Positions 8,797 to 16,762 of a stretch of 64,000 nt of DNA are shown in pieces. This DNA is from Roseibium suaedae (GTDB lineage Bacteria > Pseudomonadota > Alphaproteobacteria > Rhizobiales > Stappiaceae), in assembly GCF_900142725.1 (NCBI RefSeq), contig NZ_FRBW01000002.1:834710-898709 (forward strand), read 5' to 3'. A program made the position numbers and the translations under genes. Every line of letters begins with the position of its first letter. The first letter of the stretch is position 1. Under the pieces are notes generated by a model that was given only the letters and a program-made list of their open reading frames with translations, was not told where the DNA came from and did no database searches.

Positions 8797-10101
8797 TTAG
8801 TAGACGCCGTTTTCCCGCATCATGTCGTTCACGGCTTCAGATGCCGCTTCCAGTGCCTCTTCCGGGGTCTTGTCGCCCAGGATGGCGGCCTGCAGTTCCG
8901 GATAGATGAGGTTGGTTGCCTCGATCCAGTAGGGCGTTGCCGGAACCGCGAAGGCGGTCTTTGCGGTTTCCTTGAAGGCCGCAAGGACTTCAGACCGGTA
9001 CGGATCGGACTTGGCCTGTTCGGTGACATAGTCCCAGACGGCTGTACGGCTCGGCAGGGGACCTGCTGCGCTTTCCAGCTTCTGGCTGTCCTCGTTGGTC
9101 AGGAAGTCGACCAGAGAAGCGGCCGCTTCCTTGTTGGCGCAATCTTCCGTGACGGAGAAGCCATGGAACCCGGACCAGCCGGTGCGCGCACCTGCAGAGC
9201 CCTTGGGAGCCGGAGCAACACCGACATTGCCCGCCACCTTGGAAGCGGCCTTGTCGTTGAAGAAGCCAGCCCAGCCCGGCCAATCCAGGTTCAGCGCGAT
9301 GGTGCCGGACGCAAAACCGTTGCCCAGATCATCCCAGAGATAGTTGGTCGTACCCGGCGGAACGGCGCTCGCCTTGTAGAGGTTCACGAACCAGTTCAAA
9401 GCCTTCACACCTTCCGGCGAATTAAAGGCCGGGGAGAAATCGTCGTTGAAGAGCTTGCCGCCCTCAGCCACGACCATTTCATAGTAACGGCCGACGATTG
9501 CCTCGTCTTTACCCGCAAACTGAGTGCCATAACGGTTCGGCGGATCGGAGAAGAACACGGCCTGATCGCTCACCTGCTGCCAGGTTTCCGGCACAGCCAG
9601 ATCGTAGCCGAACTTCTCCTTGAACTTGGCCTTGTTGTCCGCGTCCTCGTAGAGGTCCTTCTGATAGTAAAGCGCGGAAACGTCGAACTGGGCGCGCGGC
9701 AGCATAACCAGCTTGCCGTCCAGCGTTGCAGCCTTGATGTTGGCGCCAACGAACTGAGCAACGGTCTCGGCCGGGATCAGACCGGTCAGATCGGTGTAGA
9801 GCGTCGGATACTGGGACGCAAAGGACGAATGGTTGGAGCCTACGCACCAGCTCGTCGTGCCAGCAGCGATGTCCGACTTGAATTCCTTGTCCAGCTCGAA
9901 GTGGTTCTTCTTCGAGATGATGTTGACCTTGGCGCCAGTCGCCTTTTCCCATTCAGGAATGCGCGCATAGAGCGCTTCATACTGCTGGCCGCCGATCAGC
10001 TTGGCTTCGAGGGTGATCCCGTCGAATTCGCCAGCCTGCGCGAAAGACGCGCAAACAGCAGCAAGCACCAGCGCCGAGGCGCCGGAAGCAAATTTGTTCA
10101 T
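8797..10101 (-). CDS. ABC sugar transporter periplasmic binding protein
   Basis: A 434-aa CUT1-type extracellular solute-binding protein. It has a Sec signal peptide (MNKFASGASALVLAAVCASFAQA, probable cleavage before GEFDG) and a typical C-terminus where aromatic residues close the site. I chose the ATG at 10101 because it starts the signal peptide and has a Shine-Dalgarno GGGAGGA 5 nt upstream; a longer in-frame extension adds only an implausible leader. It is the first gene of the operon. Its ribosome-binding region is perfectly complementary over 13 nt to the AbcR-like RNA at 54338-54472, so post-transcriptional repression is predicted. Confidence 0.9.
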   Translation of the reverse strand: MNKFASGASALVLAAVCASFAQAGEFDGITLEAKLIGGQQYEALYARIPEWEKATGAKVNIISKKNHFELDKEFKSDIAAGTTSWCVGSNHSSFASQYPTLYTDLTGLIPAETVAQFVGANIKAATLDGKLVMLPRAQFDVSALYYQKDLYEDADNKAKFKEKFGYDLAVPETWQQVSDQAVFFSDPPNRYGTQFAGKDEAIVGRYYEMVVAEGGKLFNDDFSPAFNSPEGVKALNWFVNLYKASAVPPGTTNYLWDDLGNGFASGTIALNLDWPGWAGFFNDKAASKVAGNVGVAPAPKGSAGARTGWSGFHGFSVTEDCANKEAAASLVDFLTNEDSQKLESAAGPLPSRTAVWDYVTEQAKSDPYRSEVLAAFKETAKTAFAVPATPYWIEATNLIYPELQAAILGDKTPEEALEAASEAVNDMMRENGVY

Positions 10102-10105
10102 GAAG

Positions 10106-10118
10106 TCCTCCCAGTGTC
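10106..10118 (-). promoter_or_regulatory. Shine-Dalgarno region and predicted sRNA target site
   Basis: The plus strand reads TCCTCCCAGTGTC here, so the mRNA reads GACACTGGGAGGA just 4 nt before the ATG. The same 13 bases occur at 54363-54375 inside the loop and 3' stem of the AbcR-like RNA. Pairing would bury the ribosome-binding site. The identity is seen directly; the regulatory effect is inferred from how AbcR RNAs act on binding-protein mRNAs in Agrobacterium, Sinorhizobium and Brucella. Confidence 0.6.
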
Positions 10119-10198
10119 CGTCTGCCGCCCCAACACCCGGCCCTGACGATGATCTCTCCATCCCTGTCAGCGCCGCGCCTGATAAATTTCATATTCGG

Positions 10199-10241
10199 AA
10201 CGAGCTTTTATATCTAAACTTGACACTTCCCCAGTGTCAAG
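10199..10241 (-). promoter_or_regulatory. Divergent promoter with CTTGACACT/AGTGTCAAG operator
   Basis: A perfect 9-bp inverted repeat, CTTGACACT (10219-10227) and AGTGTCAAG (10233-10241), is separated by 5 nt. On the minus strand its outer arm supplies a TTGACA -35 box, followed after 17 nt by TTAGAT or after 21 nt by TATAAA. A dimeric repressor sitting here would block the operon promoter. It is between the ABC operon and the lactonase gene and could control both. No regulator gene is encoded beside it in the window. Confidence 0.55.
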
Positions 10242-10300
10242 CTCAACTCCCGGTCAAACGCAAATGAACCTGCGCACGGTTCGAGGGAGGAACTAGAGAC

Positions 10301-11137
10301 ATGCTGATCGACACCCACCTGCATCTGGTTGACCGGGGCCAGCTGTCCTACCCTTGGCTGGCAGATGTTCCCGCGCTCGATCGGGACTGGTCCTATGAAG
10401 CCTATGACACGGTGGCCCGGCGGGTGGGGATTTCCGGAACACTTCATATGGAAGTGGACGTGGAAGAAGGCTGCATCGGTCAGGAAACCAACATGGTCGA
10501 GCAGTTGATGAGCCGGCCGGGAAGCCTGATCAGGGGAGCCATTGCGAGCGGACGTCCGGAAGCGGCCGACTTTGCGGCCTATCTGGAAAATCTGGATGGC
10601 AACGTGGTCAAGGGCCTGCGCCGGGTTCTCCATGTGGTGCCGGACGAAGTATCCCAGGCGCCTCTCTTCCGGGAGAATATTCGCAGGCTCGCCACCAGGG
10701 CCCTGACCTTCGATATCTGCATGCTGCAGCGGCAATTGCCGCTGGCAGCAACCCTAGCCGATGCGGCGCCGGATGTGATCTTCGTGCTGGACCATTGCGG
10801 TGTGCCGGACATGAGCGCGGAGAGCTTCGGCGACTGGAAGGAAAAGATCTCCGAACTCGCCAAGCGTCCCAACCTCAACATCAAGATCTCTGGCATCGTC
10901 GCCTATACGGGAGGAGACTTCACGCTGGAGCGCCTGCGCCCCTATGTCGAGCATGCCATCGGCGCATTCGGCTGGAACAGGGTGGTCTGGGGATCAGACA
11001 GCCCGGTCTGCACCCTGGGCGGCGCAAATCTGGAGACCTGGGTCGCGGCAACCTATGCGCTGACCCTCGGCTGCAGCAAGGATGAGCGTGCCGCTTTCTT
11101 CAGCGAAAACGCCCGCCGCATCTGGCAGCTGGACTGA
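10301..11137 (+). CDS. Amidohydrolase-family sugar lactonase (L-fucono/L-rhamnono-lactonase type)
   Basis: A 278-aa COG3618 amidohydrolase-fold enzyme. DTHLHL at residues 4-9 gives the metal-binding HxH, FVLDHCG carries the next His and WGSDSPV the catalytic Asp. Family members open 1,4- or 1,5-lactones of L-fuconate, L-rhamnonate or L-galactonate. It is transcribed away from the ABC operon and completes its pathway between the sugar dehydrogenase and the enolase-type dehydratase. The start has a good Shine-Dalgarno GAGGGAGGA 9 nt upstream. Substrate is inferred. Confidence 0.85.
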   Translation: MLIDTHLHLVDRGQLSYPWLADVPALDRDWSYEAYDTVARRVGISGTLHMEVDVEEGCIGQETNMVEQLMSRPGSLIRGAIASGRPEAADFAAYLENLDGNVVKGLRRVLHVVPDEVSQAPLFRENIRRLATRALTFDICMLQRQLPLAATLADAAPDVIFVLDHCGVPDMSAESFGDWKEKISELAKRPNLNIKISGIVAYTGGDFTLERLRPYVEHAIGAFGWNRVVWGSDSPVCTLGGANLETWVAATYALTLGCSKDERAAFFSENARRIWQLD

Positions 11138-11153
11138 CAGGCGATAAAACGAC

Positions 11154-11190
11154 AAAACCCGGCAGCGTCTCTCGATGCTGCCGGGTTCAA
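11154..11190. terminator. Bidirectional intrinsic terminator
   Basis: An 11-bp perfect stem AACCCGGCAGC (11156-11166) / GCTGCCGGGTT (11177-11187) lies between the convergent lactonase and mannonate dehydratase genes, flanked by A-rich and T-rich sequence. Confidence 0.75.
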
Positions 11191-11217
11191 TTTGTCCGAG
11201 CTAGAGCGCTCTGCCGC

Positions 11218-12372
11218 TCAGGCAGAAAGAGCCTTCGCAATGCCGCGGATTTCCGCAAGGCCGCGCAGACGGCCGATCAGCGGATAGCCCGGAGCTGTCT
11301 TGCGGGCCATGTCGTCTCGCATGGCATGGCCGTGATCCGGACGGAACGGCACGGTCAGACCGGTTGCCTTTTCCATCGCCAGCAGCTCACGCACCACGGC
11401 CACCATGTCCACATCGCCTTCCAGATGGTCAGCCTCATGGAAGCTTGCCCCATCGGCTTCGCGCTTGGTGGCACGCAGATGCACGAAATAGATCCGGTCC
11501 CGGTGCGCCCGGATCATGGCAGGCAGATCATTGTCCGCACGAACGCCATAGGAACCGGTGCAGAAGGTGAAGCCGTTGGACGGACTCGGGTTCGCCGCAA
11601 CCAGCGCATCCATGTCCGCAGCGGTGGAGACCACGCGCGGCAGGCCGAACATCGACCGGGGCGGATCATCCGGATGGATCGCCAGAACGACGCCAGCGGC
11701 TTCCGCACGGGGCAGAACATGGCGCAGGAACGCCGCCAGATTGCCGCGCAGCTCATCCGGACCGATGCCATTGTAGGTTTCCAGACGCTTGGCGAAGGTC
11801 TCCAGCGTGTAGCTTTCCTCCGAGCCCGGCAGGCCGGCAATGATCGTGCGCATCAGGCGTTCGTGCTCGGCCACGTCCACCACCGCAAAGCGGGCCTTGG
11901 CGGCTTCGCAGATCTCCGGCAGGTGATCGGCTTCCGCCCCCGGACGCTTCAGGATGTGAATGTCGAACATCGCAAGGTCAACGGCGTCATAGCGCAGGCA
12001 GCGCGCGCCGTTTTCCAGCTCGTAGTAGAGATCCGTACGGGTCCAATCGAGCACAGGCATGAAGTTGTAGCAGATCGTCTTGATGCCGCATTCGGCCAGA
12101 TTCTCGAAGGTCTGCGCCCAATTGTCCGCATAGGTCTGCCAGCCGGCAGCCCCGGTCTTGATATCCTCGTGAACCGGAATGCTTTCGACGACAACCCACT
12201 CCAGACCAGCCGCCCGGATCATCTCCTGACGTTCGCGGATCTGCTCGACAGTCCAGACAACACCGTTCGGAATGTCATGCAATGCGGTCACGATGCCCGT
12301 GGCACCGGTTTGACGGACATCTGCAAGGGTCACCGCATCTTGCGGCCCAAACCACCGCCAACTTTCAATCAT
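11218..12372 (-). CDS. uxuA: Mannonate dehydratase
   Basis: A 384-aa UxuA-type enzyme, the normal family length, beginning MIESWRWFGPQDAVTL. It contains the diagnostic segments GATGIVTALHDIPNG, CYNFMPVLDWTRTDL, VLAIHPDDPPRSMFGLPRV, FCTGSYGVRADND and PFRPDHGHAMRDD, including conserved Cys and His metal ligands. It converts D-mannonate to 2-keto-3-deoxygluconate, the third step of hexuronate (glucuronate) breakdown. It is the last gene of a minus-strand set with the beta-glucuronidase and GntR regulator. The isomerase and mannonate oxidoreductase (UxaC, UxuB) are not in this window. Confidence 0.93.
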   Translation of the reverse strand: MIESWRWFGPQDAVTLADVRQTGATGIVTALHDIPNGVVWTVEQIRERQEMIRAAGLEWVVVESIPVHEDIKTGAAGWQTYADNWAQTFENLAECGIKTICYNFMPVLDWTRTDLYYELENGARCLRYDAVDLAMFDIHILKRPGAEADHLPEICEAAKARFAVVDVAEHERLMRTIIAGLPGSEESYTLETFAKRLETYNGIGPDELRGNLAAFLRHVLPRAEAAGVVLAIHPDDPPRSMFGLPRVVSTAADMDALVAANPSPSNGFTFCTGSYGVRADNDLPAMIRAHRDRIYFVHLRATKREADGASFHEADHLEGDVDMVAVVRELLAMEKATGLTVPFRPDHGHAMRDDMARKTAPGYPLIGRLRGLAEIRGIAKALSA

Positions 12373-12423
12373 TCTGGTCTCCAGGAAGACAAGGGTAAAT
12401 TCAGGTTTCAGACAGACGCAGGA

Positions 12424-13155
12424 TCAATTGATCTGGGCGATTGGCTGAAACAGATAACCGTCGAAGGCAGGATCCTCGACATCGGAGAGCTCCATGAGCG
12501 TCTCCCGGACATTCTCCAGATGCTGCCACATGGACCGGCGGGCCGCGGCAGGATCCTTGCTTTGCAGAGCTGTCAGGATGACCCGGTGGTCGTCCAGCCA
12601 AGCGGTGCGGTAATCGGCATTGAAGATGCGCTCGTGCAGCCGGGCCCACATGGGGCTCTGCTCCCGCTTGCGCCAGAGTTCACGCACCATGTCGACCAGG
12701 ACCGAGTTCTGCGTCGCCTCGGCAATGAGAAGATGGAACATCTCGTCACCGTTGTAATTCGGGTCGCTGGTCTCGATGCCCTTGCGCTCGACCTCTAGGG
12801 CCTCGCGCATGCGCAGGATGTCGTTCTTGGTCACCATTTCCGCGGCAAAGGCCGCAATGTTGCTCTCGAGAAGCTGGCGCGCCTGAAGCAATTCAAAGGG
12901 ACCAATGTCGTCCCGCATCATCGGGGCCTTTTCATCCGGGCTGGCGCTCAGATAGATGCCCGACCCCTGCCGGACCTCCACAAGACCTTCGATTTCGAGC
13001 ATGATCAGGGCTTCGCGGACCAGCGACCGGGAAACGTGGAGTTCCTCGGATATCTGACGCTCCGATATAAGGCGCTCACCAATGGCCATGCCACGGCTGC
13101 GGATAAGTTCCCGCAGCTCTATGGCAACATCCTGATAGCGCCTCGTTCCACTCAT
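12424..13155 (-). CDS. GntR-family regulator, FadR/FCD subfamily (UxuR/ExuR-like)
   Basis: A 243-aa regulator. The N-terminal winged helix (about residues 8-75) has the family core GERLISERQISEELHVSRSLVREAL and the wing VEVRQGSGIYLS. The C-terminal FCD ligand-binding domain (about 90-225) contains LLEANIA-like LLESNIAAF and the metal-site helix DEMFHLLIAEATQN with H-x3-I. It overlaps the beta-glucuronidase gene by 4 bp and is followed by uxuA. FadR-type palindromes at 16048-16125 in the TRAP divergent promoter are its probable operators. Hexuronate or an aldonate is the likely inducer. Confidence 0.9.
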   Translation of the reverse strand: MSGTRRYQDVAIELRELIRSRGMAIGERLISERQISEELHVSRSLVREALIMLEIEGLVEVRQGSGIYLSASPDEKAPMMRDDIGPFELLQARQLLESNIAAFAAEMVTKNDILRMREALEVERKGIETSDPNYNGDEMFHLLIAEATQNSVLVDMVRELWRKREQSPMWARLHERIFNADYRTAWLDDHRVILTALQSKDPAAARRSMWQHLENVRETLMELSDVEDPAFDGYLFQPIAQIN

Positions 13156-14942
13156 GCCGGCTCAACCTCCCTTTTCTGAGCCTCATAAAATCCCTGCAGA
13201 ACTTCGAATGCCGGTTTGCGGGTCCTCTTGTCAGCCGCGATCAGCCCCTTGCGGTTGAACCCGCGCTGAAACACGTTCTGCCTCCGCTCGACACGGAAAT
13301 CGTAGAGAATCCAGGGCGAGATGCCGCGAATATAGGATAGACGACTAAGGATTTCGATCTGCTTTTCGTAAACTTCACGTTGATAATCGATGCTGAACAA
13401 TCCTTTTTCAGGACCGTGCTGCGTGTGATCACCATCCGCGCCGGTTTCCGAAATCACCACCGGCCGGTCCGGATTGGAGTTGCGGCCGATGGCGACCAGC
13501 TCCTCGAATTCCTCTTCATACCAGCCGTAATATTCGTTCAGACCGATGATATCGATGTGAGCGGCCAGCCGGTCCTCGATCTTGAGCTTGGCATGATTGA
13601 CCAGGCAGGCTGCAGACAGCAGACGGGTTGGGTCTTCCGCCCGGGCCACTTCCGTCAGGCCGCGCATGAACTCGAGACGGGCATCCGTGTCCGGGTTCTC
13701 ATTACCGACGGACCAGATGATCACGCTGGCGCGGTTGCGGTCACGGCGGATCAGTTCACGCAGCTGGTTCTCTGCATCCCGGCGGGTTGCCGGATTGGCG
13801 AAGTCGATGGCCCAGTAGACCGGTATCTCTTCCCAAAGCAGGAAGCCCAGCTCATCGGCGATTTCAGCTGCCCGTTCATGGTGCGGGTAATGAGCAAGAC
13901 GCAGGAAGTTGCAGCCAAGATCCCGGGCATCGGCAAACCTGCGGCGCAGATCCTCTTCGCTGGTGCACTTGCCCTTGGTCTCGTCGTCCTCATGAACGGA
14001 AATACCGCGCAGGAACAGCGGCTCGCCATTGAGGAAGAGATCTGTTCCGCGCCGTTCGATCCGGCGGAACCCGACCTTGTCGCAAATAGCATCACCACCG
14101 GCTTCCACGGTCAGCTTGTAGAGCTTTGGGCTCTCGGGTGACCAGAGCTCGGGACGGACAGCCAGATCCAGGCGGCCCTTGCCACCGGCCAGAACCACTT
14201 CCTGATCAATACCCAGTTCGGGCAACCGGATGCGTGCGACGGAGGCCGGACCATCGGTCTCGACGTCCACGGCGATCCCCTCACCATCCAGACGGGCAAA
14301 GACACCCTTGATGACAGTGGACGGCGTCTCGTACAGCGCAACCTCACGGTAGACGCCGCCATAATTGAACCAGTCGGTGTTGCGCATCGGGACGCGGTCG
14401 AGCGTGCGGGTGTTGTTCACACACAGCATCAGCCAGTTGCGGCCGGGCTGAAGCGCTTCGGTCACTTCCACGCAGAACGGCGTAGACCCGCCATAGTGGT
14501 TGCCGAGAAACTGGCCGTTGATAAAAACCTTGCAGTCATACTGCGCCGCACCGATGCGCAGGAACCGGCGCCGTCCGGCGGCCAGAGGTTCGGCATCCAC
14601 TGCACGGGTGTACCAGGCTGAGCCCTCGAAGAAGTACCACTTCTCCTTCAGCATCTGCCAGCAGGACGGCACCGGAACAGTTTCCCCCTCATAGGGGTCA
14701 TAGTCCCAGGGTTCCGTCTTGTCTTCATGAGCTTGCGGCAGCATGGAGAACCATTTCTGCCGCAAGCCAGTGTCGAGCAGGTCGACACAGAAGTTCCAGT
14801 CACCGTCGAGAGAAACACCATCCCGGCCGCTCGTGAAGATCAGCGTGTCCGCATTCAGGTTCTGCAGATTGTAAGGACGGTCATAGTCCTCATCGTGCAG
14901 GCACTGAAGGGCGTTGTCCGCCAAGTCCGAACGCTCAAGCAT
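13152..14942 (-). CDS. GH2 beta-glucuronidase
   Basis: A 596-aa glycoside hydrolase family 2 enzyme, close to the 603 aa of E. coli UidA. It has an N-terminal jelly-roll sugar-binding domain (to about 205), an immunoglobulin-like domain (about 205-300) and a TIM barrel. The general acid/base is E415 (SVGNEN) and the nucleophile E499 (ISETG). N563-R-K565 matches the N-x-K motif that binds the glucuronate carboxylate and separates beta-glucuronidases from beta-galactosidases. There is no signal peptide, so it acts in the cytoplasm on imported glucuronides. It lies between dctP and the GntR gene. Confidence 0.87.
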   Translation of the reverse strand: MLERSDLADNALQCLHDEDYDRPYNLQNLNADTLIFTSGRDGVSLDGDWNFCVDLLDTGLRQKWFSMLPQAHEDKTEPWDYDPYEGETVPVPSCWQMLKEKWYFFEGSAWYTRAVDAEPLAAGRRRFLRIGAAQYDCKVFINGQFLGNHYGGSTPFCVEVTEALQPGRNWLMLCVNNTRTLDRVPMRNTDWFNYGGVYREVALYETPSTVIKGVFARLDGEGIAVDVETDGPASVARIRLPELGIDQEVVLAGGKGRLDLAVRPELWSPESPKLYKLTVEAGGDAICDKVGFRRIERRGTDLFLNGEPLFLRGISVHEDDETKGKCTSEEDLRRRFADARDLGCNFLRLAHYPHHERAAEIADELGFLLWEEIPVYWAIDFANPATRRDAENQLRELIRRDRNRASVIIWSVGNENPDTDARLEFMRGLTEVARAEDPTRLLSAACLVNHAKLKIEDRLAAHIDIIGLNEYYGWYEEEFEELVAIGRNSNPDRPVVISETGADGDHTQHGPEKGLFSIDYQREVYEKQIEILSRLSYIRGISPWILYDFRVERRQNVFQRGFNRKGLIAADKRTRKPAFEVLQGFYEAQKREVEPA

Positions 14943-14988
14943 GGTATTCCTCCCGTTGGTAGTCTGAAAACTTCGCGTCGTGCCGCTA

Positions 14989-15969
14989 TTAGTTGGCTGC
15001 AGCCTTGATCTCGGCGATCAGCTTGCCCAGCTTCTCGGACTTGGCAGCAACTTCGGCATGCATCGGCATGACAGCTTCCACGAACGGAGCCTTGTCGACG
15101 GTGTTCACTTCAACGCCCATTTCAGACTTTGCAGTCGCAATGGCGGCGTCGGAAGCTTCGTTCCAGGCAACGCGCTGCGCTTCCATGGACTCAAGAGCGG
15201 CCTGACGCAGAGCTTTCTTCTGATCGTCGCTCAGACCGTCATAAGCGCAGTTGGAGATCACAACGACAGACGGGATCATGGTGTGCTCGTCCAAGGAGAA
15301 GTGCTTGGCAACTTCGCCATGACGGGCAGTGGTCAGAGCCGTCGGGTTGTTTTCTGCGCCATCGACAACACCCTGCTGCAGGGCGCTGTAGAGCTCGCCC
15401 CAAGCGATCGGGGTCGGGTTGCCGCCGAGCAGCTCAACCATGCGGATTGCAGACGGGCTCGGCTGAACGCGGATCTTCATGCCCTTCAGGTCGGCCGGAG
15501 AGTTGATCGCCTTGCTGCCGTAGAAGGAACGAGCGCCTTCGGTGTAGAAAGCCACGCCGCGGAAGCCCTGAGCAACGGAAGAGTTCAGGATTTCTTCGCC
15601 GATCGGGCCGGACACAACCTTGTTGAAATGCTCTTCCGACTGGAAGATGTACGGCAGGTTCAGAGCCGAATAGCTTTCTTCAAAGGCTTCGAGTTCGGAA
15701 GCGTTGGAGCGAGCCATTTCCAGGGAGCAGTTCTGAACCAGTTCCATCGATTCGCGCTGGGTACCGAGCTGGCCGTTCGGGTAGATGCGGATCTTGACTT
15801 CACCGTTGGTCAGTTCAGCCAGACGGTCAGCCATCATCTGCATGGCGATGTGAACCGGGTGATCCGGCGGATTGTTGTGGTTCAGCTTCAGCGTGACAGC
15901 CTGAGCGGACACGGTTGCAGTCAGGAAAGCTGTGGCAGCAAGCGCACCAAGACGGGACAGCTTCATCAT
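14989..15969 (-). CDS. dctP: TRAP transporter periplasmic binding protein (DctP family)
   Basis: A 326-aa DctP-type binding protein with a Sec signal peptide (MMKLSRLGALAATAFLTATVSAQA, cleavage before VTLKLNH). Family features are the N-terminal LKLNHNNPPDHPVH, the central RV-PSPSAIRMVELLGGNPTPIAWGELYSALQQGVVDGAENN and the substrate Arg in KGMKIRVQ that usually binds a carboxylate. I chose the tandem ATG at 15969/15966, preceded by GGGAGGT; the longer frame has no signal peptide. With beta-glucuronidase and uxuA beside it, a glucuronate-containing ligand is likely. It is divergent from its own permease genes. Confidence 0.92.
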   Translation of the reverse strand: MMKLSRLGALAATAFLTATVSAQAVTLKLNHNNPPDHPVHIAMQMMADRLAELTNGEVKIRIYPNGQLGTQRESMELVQNCSLEMARSNASELEAFEESYSALNLPYIFQSEEHFNKVVSGPIGEEILNSSVAQGFRGVAFYTEGARSFYGSKAINSPADLKGMKIRVQPSPSAIRMVELLGGNPTPIAWGELYSALQQGVVDGAENNPTALTTARHGEVAKHFSLDEHTMIPSVVVISNCAYDGLSDDQKKALRQAALESMEAQRVAWNEASDAAIATAKSEMGVEVNTVDKAPFVEAVMPMHAEVAAKSEKLGKLIAEIKAAAN

Positions 15970-16047
15970 AAGTACTACCTCCCTAGGTAACAGAGCCGCA
16001 GGATCGCGGCCTGCTCTTAAGAATATTTGGGCCTCCGCCAGAGGAGC

Positions 16048-16125
16048 GGTCGACCAATTGCGGCGACACATTTGCCAATTTCAAAAAATGAGTCAACCAG
16101 TCTACCGAAATTGGTTGACCAATTT
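16048..16125. promoter_or_regulatory. FadR/GntR-type operators in divergent TRAP promoter
   Basis: The palindrome AAATTGGT-TG-ACCAATTT at 16108-16125 has perfect 8-bp arms around a 2-bp centre and contains the TGGT-N2-ACCA core seen in FadR-subfamily operators. A related half-matched site GGT-CG-ACCAATT is at 16048-16059, and TCAACCA is at 16093-16099. They lie between dctP (minus) and dctQ (plus), so one regulator can control both arms. The linked GntR protein at 12424-13155 is the natural candidate. Confidence 0.65.
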
Positions 16126-16230
16126 AGCCCGGTCGTAGAAGTTGGCCGCCAAGAAACCTATAAAGATGCCTGCGGCGGGAGCCAGGTGTGAGACCATGGA
16201 CACTCCCGGGCAGTACGAGGAGGTACGCCG

Positions 16231-16734
16231 ATGCGAAAATCGGTCGACGCAATCTTGCGCTGGGCGATCATCGCCATTTTCACTGTTCTTGTGGCCTGTG
16301 TGGTCTGGCAGGTCGCCAGCCGATTCATTTTCGGCGTTCCGAGCACCGTTACGGATGAACTTGCCCGCTTTCTGTTCATGTGGGTCGCCCTGATTGGCGG
16401 CGCCTATACGCTCGGCCAGGGCCGCCATCTGGCGATCGACCTTCTGCCGATGCTGCTCACCGGAACGCGCAAGCTGCTTCTGGAACTTCTGATCCTCGCC
16501 CTGATCATGGCCTTTGCGGGTCTCGTAATGATCTACGGCGGCACGTCGCTGGTGCTCAAGACCCTGGCCTCCGGTCAGATGACCCCGAGCCTGCAGATCC
16601 CGATGGGCTATGTCTATGGAGCCATCCCGTTCTCCGGAGCGGTGATGATCTTCTACTGCCTGACCTTCGCGGGAGATCTGCTGTCAGGAAAGGCTACCGA
16701 AACAGACACCGTGTCTGCCGGCCCCCTGTCCTGA
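16231..16734 (+). CDS. dctQ: TRAP transporter small permease (DctQ family)
   Basis: A 167-aa membrane protein with four predicted spans and the family segment RFIFGVPSTVTDELARFLFMWVALIGGAY followed by the GRHLAIDLL loop. It forms the membrane complex with the large permease encoded 28 bp downstream. The start follows a clear Shine-Dalgarno GAGGAGGT. Transport is driven by the sodium gradient in this family. Confidence 0.92.
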   Translation: MRKSVDAILRWAIIAIFTVLVACVVWQVASRFIFGVPSTVTDELARFLFMWVALIGGAYTLGQGRHLAIDLLPMLLTGTRKLLLELLILALIMAFAGLVMIYGGTSLVLKTLASGQMTPSLQIPMGYVYGAIPFSGAVMIFYCLTFAGDLLSGKATETDTVSAGPLS

Positions 16735-16762
16735 TACCTGCCAGCCCATTCCGGAGATTACC

